Assembly (NCBI GenBank): GCA_947359465.1
Contig: OX375872.1
Span: 19,028,034-19,092,033 of the forward strand
DNA length: 64,000 nt
Direction: 5' to 3'
Origin: Metellina segmentata
Taxonomy: Eukaryota > Arthropoda > Arachnida > Araneae > Tetragnathidae
Both the position numbers and the translations under genes were made by a program. Below are positions 54,529-64,000 of this stretch, piece by piece. The notes beneath the pieces are model-generated. The model saw nothing but the letters and a program-made list of their open reading frames with translations, made no database searches and had not been told where the DNA came from. How positions within the stretch are numbered: position 1 is the stretch's first letter; each line of letters opens with the position of its first letter.

Positions 54529-54679
54529 TTGTAACGTTTGTAGCTGTTTGTTTCATGTGTCAAAATAAATCACAAAAGGACATTCTTGGTCTCGAAGATT
54601 CTTTTCAATGTAACCGAATTACTAATGTCCTGAGAGGTTGGCATCACCGTTACAGCAAGCATATGGTATGGCTACTATG

Positions 54680-55087
54680 TCTAATATTATAAAAGGAAGT
54701 GTTTGTCTATTTGTTTGTTTCTTGCCCGCAAAGTCCTGACGAATCTATGGCTGTAATAGGATTTGGCACACAGGTAGTCCAAATGTTTTGCGATTTTTGG
54801 GTCGCGCCGAATTTTAAAATTCAATCTAGAACATTTTTAAATGAATTTAATAGTTTTTTTCACTGTTCTTCCTTCTTCCGCGGAATGAATGATAATCAAA
54901 ATTTAGACTTTTCGCCCTCATGTCACCTTGACGTCAGCCTTTGGAACCAAGACAGTTTTTTCATCTTCCGTCTAGAATGGGAGAGAACACGTTGTTTTCA
55001 TTTTGCGCGGAGGAATGATTTTCCAGCAGACGATAAAAAAGAAAGTTTTAACTTTATTTATATAGTTCTTTTTTCTAAATCCTAAAC
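54680..55087 (+). mobile_element. Helentron-like 5' fragment
   Basis: Starts TCTAATATTATAAAAGGAAG and matches 57792 onward (AGTCCTGACGAATCTATGGC, GCACACAGGTAGTCC, CAATCTAGAACATTTTTAAA). It contains extra sequence near 54860-55000. It is followed at 55088 by a hAT element at the same relative position as in the copy at 31026. Confidence 0.8.
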
Positions 55088-55352
55088 CAGGGACGGCGAA
55101 CCTTTTTAAGAAATTGGTCAAATTTTGTTCATTATTTGTTTAGAACTTGCTCGTGGGTCACTTAGAAAGAGGGAAGGGAGCATGGAAAAAATTAACTTTT
55201 TTTGGTTCTCAATTTTTTTTTAAAGTTAACGATTCCTTTTTGTTTTACAACTTTTACTTTTACAAGTGAAGAGCAAAACATCGATATAAAAGGGGAGAAA
55301 TCATGCCCAAACCCCCTGCACTGAATTTTTAATAGACAAGGAAATCAAAACA

Positions 55353-55616
<264 letters not shown>

Positions 55617-55627
55617 TTAAAGTATAT

Positions 55628-57470
55628 TTAATGAGAAATCCGTTGTTGTTTCTTGTCATATAATTTCTTAATATTAGGTTCATATTCAGTATTCATTAGT
55701 TTAACGCATTTTGCAGTCAATTCATTTCCGAGTTTATTTCTATTGGTAGACTTTACAAAATTCCTAGAAAACAATTTTTCACATGAATATGTGGATCCGT
55801 GAATATGTGGCAAGTTTCTTCATTAATATAAAATTATTTGGTAAATAATCATAATATTTGGAATCCTAATATTTGCACTAATTTCAGACATTTTCCCTTC
55901 TACTTCGGAAATCAAGTTATCAAATTTATTTTTCCAAACTATGCTGCTTTGAAATTCAACTAATTCCATTTCTAAATGAGGGATACCTAGCAACTTAAAT
56001 TCGTTCGACTCCATTGTTTCAAATTTCGTTTTGTATGGATAAACAATAAAGTGAAATGTATTTTCCATATTTTAAAATTGATTAAATCTCTCCTCAAGGC
56101 TTGTTTTACTACCTGTATAATCATTAAATATTTTTTGATTGCATTTTTTTGAATGTCAAGCGTATTTCCCATTGTTATTGTGTTTTGAAAATAATTTTGT
56201 ACTTGAGAAAAATATTTCATGATTTTCATTTTCAAATCCGTAGTAAAGATGTCAAGTTTCGTCATAAATATCCTAATATATTCTCAACCATTAAAACAAT
56301 TTATCCATTTCCTTGAAGTTTTTTATTCAGTTCATTAAAATGTTGAGTGATGTCGCATAAAAACATAAAATCATTTAACCATTCTATGTTTGAAAATTCG
56401 TCAACATTATTGTTTTTTTCATTCAAAAAGAGCTTAGTTTCTTTTAATAAAATGACAAACCGATTAAGAACTTGACCGGAACTGAGCCATCGAACATTGC
56501 TGTATGTCAAAAGCTCTGAATATTGGCACTCAACTTCCTCTAATAATAGTGCAAATTTGCGTTTATAAAGTTGATAACTTTTATTACAACTGGCATTACA
56601 TTGTAAAATGTTTTCAAACCTTGTTTCGCACATAAAACTTGCTGGTGTGTGTATTAAACAACGAAATTCAATCAGAGAATGCATAATATTTTGCTTAAGG
56701 TACTGAATAAAACCAATATTTTCTCCCATCATATCACCGTCAACCAGAAAAAATGTTCTGTAGGTCAATTTCAATTTTTTTAAATGTAATATCAAATTCT
56801 TTAAAAATATCAATACCGATACACTTCCCTTTCAGCGTTATAAGTTTTATTAGCTCGTCTTTCATTATATTGCCTGCTTTATATCGAGCAAAAACTGTTA
56901 ATTGTACATAACCATTTACATCGTTACTCTCATCTAAAGCAATTGAATACATTTCTGCATAATTTATGTCTTTATGTATTTGCGAACAAATATTCCTTTC
57001 TAGTTCTATTACTCTATCTTTAATTGCATTTCGACTTATTGCTAACTCATTTATACGCTTTAGAATCCAATCTTTTTCTTTAAAATTTGAAACAAAGTAG
57101 TACTGCATTCTAAAAACGCTTGTTTTAAAAACTTTCCTTCTGAAAGAGGTTTCCCGTGGCGAGAATGCAATAGGCAACTTGAAAATTAGCAGCTGTAATG
57201 TTATTTTTTGCAATCAAAAACTTTTTTTAAAGACTGGTTTGTGAATAAATCTCTTTTTTCTTTTGTAGAAAATATGTTTTTCTTTCTTCGTCTGTTGAAA
57301 GGCCAAGATTAGAATGCAACTTTTCAAAATGTATTTTTACATTGTATGTACGTGAAGTGACTTTTTCTTTACAAGTTACACACAGTCGTTTTATTATTTT
57401 CAATCATACCATATTTATGAAACCATCCTGTTTGATATGGTCTTGAACTTGTACGTTTGTTTTCATTTTT
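55628..57470 (-). pseudogene. hAT transposase pseudogene (BED finger, GTF2IRD2/Charlie8-like)
   Basis: Reading from ATG near 57466 on the minus strand: a BED-type zinc finger CVTCKEKV...HFEKLH (near 57320-57395), then IYSQTS. The central part contains AEMYSIALDESNDVNGYVQL (near 56890-56950) with the first catalytic Asp region, FARYKAGNIMKDEL and LKGKCIGIDIFKEF. After a frameshift near 56760, FFLVDGDMMGENIGF, LLTYSNVRWLSSGQVLNRF (about 56455-56510) and WLNDFMFLCDITQHFNELN follow, the strongly conserved pattern seen in Charlie8-derived GTF2IRD2-like proteins. The C-terminal hATC dimerisation region (GSTYSCEKLFS..NFVKS, 55750-55800) is present. It is interrupted by frameshifts, stops and a gap near 55830. 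Confidence 0.88.
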
Positions 57471-57490
57471 TTAATCGCCGAAATAGTACA

Positions 57491-57791
57491 GGGCTACAAA
57501 AAATATTTATATTTAGAATAAAATAATTTACGAAGAAATTTCTTATTAACGTACTTGATACACATACATATGTAGATGATAAACTTTAATAATAAAAAAA
57601 ATTATGTTGAATTGTTAAACACTTTTGACGCTTACGACAAGACTGTCATTTACTTCAGAACTGGTACATTTTCCCATTTACGATGGAACGAATATGTATG
57701 CGCGGCAAGTTTATAACTAATTGCCAAGAGTCATACCCGCTTCGCGACTTAAGAACGAAACCCTACGTTCTTTTTATTGTCTGTACTCTCT
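57491..57791. other. Unassigned sequence
   Basis: Between the hAT transposase start and the next Helentron-like start; may contain the lost end of the hAT element. Confidence 0.35.
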
Positions 57792-58548
57792 TCTCTAATA
57801 TTATAAAAGGAAGTGTTTGTCTGTATGTTTGTTTCTTGCACGCAAAGTCCTGACGAATCTATGGCACTTACAGTAATGGGATATGGCACACAGGTAGTCC
57901 GAATTTTGTGCAATTTTAAGGTCGCGGCGAATTTTAAAATTCAATCTAGAACATTTTTAAATGAATTTAATGAAATTTTATCATTATTAAATGCAACAGC
58001 AAAGAAGAGATCACAGATTCTAAATTTATTGTTTTCGTTTCCGTTTTGATTTTGCGCGGAGGAATGATTTTCCATCCAGACGATAAAAACAAATAATATT
58101 TCAACTGGAGTCACTCAGTCTATCTCTGTCTCAGTATATCTTCTATCTCCTAGACTGTTAAAAATAGAGTAAAAATTTCAATGGATTTGAAATCTGCGTA
58201 AAATTTGACACCGGATAAATACCTTATGCGTAAGATTTTATTTTAATAAATAATTTTTCAATTGAATATTTATATTTTTTGGTTTGCGAAGCAAACCACC
58301 ACACGGGCAATGTGACCTCCACAAAAATAACTGTCACGGGCAACGCCTAACTGGTTTGCAAAGCAAACCAACACCACGGTCAATGTGACCCCCTTCCCCC
58401 CCCCCCCCCGAAAAGAAATGTCACGGGCAACTTCGTAATGGCTGTTATCCAATAGGCTACGAGTTCTTATTTGGTTTGCGAAGCAAACCAATAAACCCAC
58501 AAAAGCAACTGGCACGGGCAACGACGGGATAGCCACGCAGTGCCTAGT
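57792..58548 (+). mobile_element. Helentron-like element, complete, 757 bp
   Basis: 5' TCTCTAATATTATAAAAGGA; 3' GCCACGCAGTGCCTAGT. It carries the uninterrupted TCTCCTAGACTGTTAAAAAT, the empty site for the hAT insertion in 31026-33055. Near the 3' end are three stem-loops with stem GGTTTGC/GCAAACC and repeated CACGGGCAA phrases. No Rep/helicase gene, so it is non-autonomous. Confidence 0.85.
58281..58489. repeat. Three GGTTTGC-loop-GCAAACC hairpins
   Basis: At 58281-58297, 58353-58369 and 58473-58489, each a 7-bp stem with a 3-base loop (GAA, AAA, GAA), separated by CACGGGCAA-containing spacers. A pure C run (58389-58409 region) lies between the second and third. Confidence 0.92.
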
Positions 58549-59570
58549 GTTTTATAAAATATCATTTAATGTTTCCTTATGTAAAAATATGTGTACCAAA
58601 ATTGACTGGGAATTTTTTTCAAATCTTTGTTACAACGTGTTTACGTTTACTTTTCATGATAGTCTTTCAATGTTCAAAATACTTTTCTTAAAAAACAGAT
58701 TCAATTGTTTAATGTTGATAGAATGCAATGGTATCTAGAAGCAAGGAATAGTTTGGTCATTGTGTTTGTAAATGTGATTTTGTTTCTTTGATACTTTGTT
58801 GGCAGGGAATTCGAATTAAACAAACGAATGGGCGTATACGTTGCGAATTCATTCTCGGTTAAGTTTACGAATAACAGTGCGAATGTTACTGAATTGTGAT
58901 ATTCCTGTATATTCAAAAGAGGATAACATTTCTTCCGAAGTACATCGGTGTAGTACATTGATTCTTTTTTCAAGTCTGTATGTACTACAGTATTTTTTAA
59001 ATTTTGACTTTAAAAACACAGTTTTTTACAAATGATCACTCGTTTGTTTTTAAAATCATTTTAGAGTGAAAAATTCTGATTAAGCTGCTCATTAATATTC
59101 AAATTTAGATATAATTAGCTAATTAACATGTTTTAGTGATGTCTTAAATTCCAATTTCTTCATAAAGACAATTCCTGTTGAAAAATTATTCCTAATTCTT
59201 TCCTTCATGTTTTGACTCAATCAAGTTGCTAGAGAGAATGGGTTTTTTTTTCCCAGTTCTTTTCACGAAGGAATTCTAAAACTTTTTAATATTTAAAAAT
59301 CAACTAATAAACCGTTTTTTAACTGATGACTTTCACTGAGGGTCTAAGCATCCGCTGTATTATATAGTTCAGAATGATACAAGAATAATTACAATCGATC
59401 AATTCATTGTTGAGTATCACTGTTTGAACAAAACTTCATATTGCAAAAACAATTCTTCAGAAATTGGGTTTAAAGTTTGGAACCCTGTTTGCAAGTTGCG
59501 ACAGTACCTAACGAAAACCTATGTAATGTGAAAACAATTTGGAATAACCACAATATCTCGGTATCGTTGT
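58549..59570. other. Unassigned; partly related to the duplicated segment downstream
   Basis: The part at about 58750-58930 (TTGTAAATGTGATTTTGTTT, CTTTGTTGGCAGGGAAT, TTAAGTTTACGAATAAC) resembles 59885-60040 and 60890-61020, so it may be a third, decayed copy. The rest is unassigned. Confidence 0.4.
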
Positions 59571-59690
59571 AAGGTAGGTAGTTAATTAGCATCGCACTTG
59601 GGCAACGCAATGGGCTATTGCCGACGGTCCCGAATCAATTCTAAGTGAAAAATCCGAGGACAACACCACGTGATTTTATTGAATGTGATT
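59571..59690 (-). mobile_element. SINE 3' fragment
   Basis: AGGTAGGTAGTTAATTAGCA, GGGCAACGCAATGGGC and GGACAACACCACGTGATTTT; only the tail-side third of the SINE, minus orientation. Confidence 0.78.
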
Positions 59691-59739
59691 TATAGTGAAT
59701 GTGGTTTTGATGTTTTCTTGAGTAAGAAAAGGTTATAGA

Positions 59740-60090
59740 AATTTACGAGTTTTAAAGAAATCTTTCCTGAAACTCGCAACACTTTTCATCTTATTTATTT
59801 CATGATCAAACTACTTTTCCCTTGGTAAACAGAATAAAATATTGTTTTTGTAAAAAGAAAAATAGTTTTGCTCGAGATAAAAATGATGCTTGGTCTCTTT
59901 TGTGAACGTGTTTTCTTGGAGCGATACTATTTTTGCTGGGAGGTATTATACTGATACGCATGCGAATACTAATACCGATACGTTTCAGTATCTGTTCTTG
60001 ATTAGGTTTACGAAACACTACGAATTTTATTGAATTGCCCAATTCCTTTAACTTTTCGGACCTCAGGGGCACATCTTTACTTGAGTATGG
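59740..60090. repeat. Duplicated segment, copy 1
   Basis: AAACTCGCAACACTTTTCAT, TCATGATCAAACTACTTTTC, GGTAAACAGAATAAAAT and TGCTTGGTCTCTTTTGTGAA match copy 2 at 60770-61050 in order and spacing. Confidence 0.75.
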
Positions 60091-60241
60091 GCTTTACAAA
60101 CCATGTACTCTAGACATCTTTTCTTTTTCCATGGGATTTACTGTCTTTTGCAAACACATAAGCAATTCTCCTGGGATACCCAAGCGATATTTTTCTACTT
60201 TCATACCAGTACTCTATTCCCCAATCTCTCATTTTTTCATT

Positions 60242-60545
60242 CGCCGACCAACCTGTCTGGGGGTTAAGGTCTCCAGATCGGAAGGTTCCTGGTTCGAATC
60301 CGATTCAGTGCATGGATGTTTACAAGCGTATGGCGTAGATCGTGCACCTTAAATCTGTCGTGGCAGAAAGTCCTCACGTTGGGTTGGTGTGGAAGTTTGA
60401 GAGTATGATGCCAGCTCAGGTGTTGCCTCATCATTTGACCGTGGTTCAAAATTACGTGATTTTGTCATCGAATCTTTCCCTTAGGGGATTGATCCCGAAC
60501 CGTAGCCAATAGCCCGTTGTGTTGCTCTAGTGCGACGTTAATTGT
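60242..60545 (+). mobile_element. SINE copy, head type II
   Basis: Head CGCCGACCAACCTGTCTGGG, GGTTAAGGTCTCCAGATCGG, with an intact B box GGTTCGAATCC; body and end TAGTGCGACGTTAATT. A seven-base deletion removes part of the anticodon-arm region compared with 48622. Flanks CATTTTTTCATTC and CATTTTCGTTC may be a diverged target duplication. Confidence 0.9.
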
Positions 60546-60739
60546 CAATAACATTTTCGTTCACATTTTTTACGTTGTCTTGTGCTTCGAACGGCTTGTC
60601 CAAAAATGGCCTTTGAGCCATAGAACCCCAAACCTAACAACCACCTTTGATCCTTCGCATGTCTAGCAAGACCGTCTCAGCGCATGTGTCACGTATAATC
60701 TTTGTTTTACAAAATGCGGTTTAATCTTTCGTGTAAAAA
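60546..60739. other. Unassigned sequence
   Basis: Short spacer between the SINE and the second copy of the duplicated segment. Confidence 0.3.
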
Positions 60740-61060
60740 AGTACCATTATTTTTACCAAATCGTTTTTTAAACTCGTAATGCTTTTCATGTTATTCTTGT
60801 CATGATCAAAGTACTTTTACTTTAGTAAACAGAATGAAATGTTTCGTAAAAATAAGATAGTTTGTTGACTTAAAAATGCTGTTTGGTCTCTTTTCTGTAA
60901 ATGTGTTTTTTCTTGTGACATTACTTTGTTGACAGAGAATATACTGTTACTGTTACGAAATCCGATTTTAACCCACTGTGACTCACGTGATTTCTGAGAT
61001 ATGTGTGTTTTGTGAGGGAAAAGCAATACTAAACGACTAAATAACCACATGTATTTAGTT
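60740..61060. repeat. Duplicated segment, copy 2
   Basis: AAACTCGTAATGCTTTTCAT, TCATGATCAAAGTACTTTTA, AGTAAACAGAATGAAAT and TGTTTGGTCTCTTTTCTGTA parallel copy 1 about 1 kb upstream. A SINE lies between the copies. Confidence 0.75.
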
Positions 61061-61079
61061 AATCCATGGATTCTCTCAC

Positions 61080-61450
61080 CCTTTAAAAAATGTTTCGGGT
61101 CTATTCCTTTGAATAAAATCCTTTGAAGATTCTATTCGCATTTTTCTTAGAATAGTATTTAAAAATATACAATTCGTCCTTAGAATAGAATCTTTTGAAA
61201 CTATACAATATTCTACCCATCTGTCCTTATAATAGAATCTCTTTAAAAGATTTTATTCATATTTTACTCCGAACACAATCCTTTGAAAATATTCTATTCA
61301 TTTTTTTCTTTCGAACAGATTCCTTTGAACGAGTCGTCCTTTCCTTAGAATAGAATCCTTTAAAACGATTTGTCCTTTCCTTAGAATAGAATCCTTTGAA
61401 ACGATTTGTCCTTTCCTTAAAATATAATCCTTTGAGAAGATTTTAAAATT
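61080..61450. repeat. ~36-bp tandem array
   Basis: About ten units; the last three are nearly identical (CCTTTCCTTAGAATAGAATC then CTTTGAAACGATTTGT). It is the inverted form of the arrays at 1-148 and 29221-29440, and the same orientation as 35361-35840. Confidence 0.85.
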
Positions 61451-62921
61451 TTCAAGAAAGTCACAACTGATTAGAAGTCAGGCGGGAAAGACTGCGAGTT
61501 GCGAAGTAAAATAATGCGTGCGAAACCCTCAGAGGATTAACTAGTTTTTCAAATAAATCGGACAATATTACTAAATTGCTATTTACGTTGATTTCTCGAG
61601 TGTTTAACATAGCCTTAATAGCGAACGGGCGAGGTACTTCTTTGCTTAAAATTCTATACGGTGTTTGGTTTCCTTTTGGGAAAAAATGTGTGCACTTGGT
61701 TAAAAAAAATTTAGAAAGGGTTCTTTAGAATATCTTGTATTATTTATAGCACTTTCAATGATTTATAACTGATTTAATAATTAAAGGCAGGAAGGATCTG
61801 AAAATAGTATAATTGTATTTAAAATGAGACAGAAATTCACTTATTTTCATTTTGCAAGAGTTTCACTTCACTGTTTTTCATTATAGTCACAGGTTCGTTT
61901 TAAAAAGCTTTATGGAAACTCCATAGATATTCATTCATACCATGTAAAGATTTATTGGTATTGCGTTAAATATTTTTGGATATTTATCGAAACTAGAAAA
62001 TAAAATTCTGGGTCATTCCACGCAAAATGAGCAAATCGGCTGTGGCTGACACATCGCCGATTTTAATGAAAATTAGTTGTTAAATAGATCACATATAGAA
62101 AGGAAGAACTACCAAATATAAGTGTCCAAAATCTATATTTTATTTTTTTGTTGAATTTTAAAGTTAAAGGTCACACAAGTATATAGATTTTTTAGCAGTA
62201 AAAGTAGCCTGTTTGAGACTCTATATTTCAAAACGTTATTCACACAAATTATAAATTTTTGTATTATTACATTCTTCAGTAAAAGTTCTTTCAGGAAATG
62301 TCAGAAAAAAGTTTAATATCCGGCGCTTCTCGTTCTGAAGGAACGGCGAATATAGAGATTTCTCCAATATGATACAAATTTCAAATTCTCCTAGTACCTC
62401 TAAAAATGGAAAGACAATATCAAAAATAATTCTTAACAAAGCACTTCTATTTAAAAGTTTGGTATAATTTAGTGAGTGTGTTTCTATTCCTGAGTAAAGA
62501 AAAAAATAATGAAAAAATAAAATAATTGAAAACAGCGATTTTTCAATTTTTTTAAATACAAATTTTACTGTGAAGGACAACTCCAAAAAACGCACAAATT
62601 TTCAGTATTATATGTCAAGATGTATATTATCTGTCCTGAAATATTCATCATTGTAATTTGTTTATTTTCGTTTCAGGAACATTTTCAACTAGATGGAAAT
62701 TATCGTTCGTTTTTTGTATAGCAAGATGAATCAAAACAGGCGGGAACACGCCAGTAAGACATCCATATCCGCAATTGAAACAGATGCTATTATATACAAG
62801 GACAGATAATGGAATAAATAAACACTATTAAATGAGTTATGGTTATAAATGTGCTTGGTTTGCTATACTGATAATTTTTTGCTGAACAGAAAGCTTTCGA
62901 ACACCTGCGAGTGTTCTATTG
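61451..62921. other. Unassigned AT-rich sequence
   Basis: Contains GGGTCATTCCACGCAAAATG at 62010, resembling the start of some dispersed repeats, but no matching partner is visible here. A 119-residue minus-strand frame (62236-62595) is Phe/Leu-rich, with a hydrophobic stretch and no recognised family; probably chance in AT-rich DNA. Confidence 0.3.

Positions 62922-64000
<1,079 letters not shown>

Larger units (their letters stand above)
46078..54609 (+). mobile_element. BEL/Pao LTR retrotransposon fossil with nested insertions
   Basis: Matching stretches at both ends (CTGTTTGTTTCATGTGTCAA, AATAAATCACAAAA, CTTTTCAATG; 46078-46159 and 54529-54609) are LTR remnants; the left LTR is truncated. 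A primer-binding-site-like TGGTGCCGAAACCCGGGA follows the left LTR. Gag, protease, RT, RNase H and integrase remnants occur in BEL/Pao order on the + strand. Later insertions lie at 48530-49664, 50400-50483, about 51277-51345 and 51597-52702. Confidence 0.9.

Noticed and set aside
62236..62595. 119-residue minus-strand membrane-like protein
   Set aside because: Phe/Leu-rich frame in AT-rich DNA with no domain; composition alone explains it.

Overview
This is AT-rich, gene-poor nuclear DNA from a large animal genome. Tc1/mariner, hAT, BEL/Pao, Helentron-like and LINE fossils together suggest an arthropod, perhaps a chelicerate such as a spider; that lineage is an inference and is not proven here. 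I found no intact host protein-coding gene, rRNA, true tRNA gene or CRISPR array. Almost everything recognisable is a mobile element, nested repeat or tandem array. All transposase and polyprotein genes carry stops, frameshifts or insertions.

Layout. 1-7460: SINE copies, a small hAT element with a target duplication, and a 1.4-kb inverted-repeat element. 7480-10740: a decayed ~130-bp satellite holding a Tc1-like element, a TTAA-flanked MITE, a mariner remnant and a SINE. 11170-14600: small tandem repeats, a mariner-type element with long terminal inverted repeats, and a Tc1 fragment. 15346-17475: a LINE 3' region split by microsatellites and a Tigger/pogo element. 17477-25600: SINEs, Tc1 remnants, and a Tc1 element lying inside an array of CGAGATATCTCG units. 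25795-29220: a minus-strand LINE with an RNase H domain, split by a Harbinger-like element that itself holds a hAT MITE. 31026-33055: a Helentron-like element carrying a hAT element. 36050-45540: four blocks of large tandem repeats around the only CpG-rich island (about 41990-42470), which looks like a promoter plus a non-coding first exon ending in CAG|GTGAGC. 46078-54610: a BEL/Pao retrotransposon with gag, zinc knuckles, protease, RT, RNase H and integrase remnants, broken by at least four later insertions with readable target duplications. 54680-58548: two more Helentron-like copies and a long hAT element with a decayed GTF2IRD2-like transposase. 59571-61450: SINEs, a duplicated segment and a ~36-bp array. 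62922-64000: the start of another hAT element running off the window.

Recurrent families tie the window together. (1) A SINE with one shared body but two different tRNA-like heads, about 18 copies. (2) A LINE whose 3' end gives tiny 5'-truncated insertions beginning TTGGTTGG on the + strand. (3) TTAA-ended repeats made of ~43-bp palindromic units, at nine loci. (4) A ~36-40-bp array unit related to CCTTTGAAACGATT, at several loci. (5) A ~75-bp motif shared by Helentron-like and inverted-repeat elements. Nested insertions with intact target duplications let relative ages be read directly. The TTAA-ended palindromic arrays, the two-headed SINE and the repeat arrays flanking the CpG island are the strongest candidates for something not yet described.
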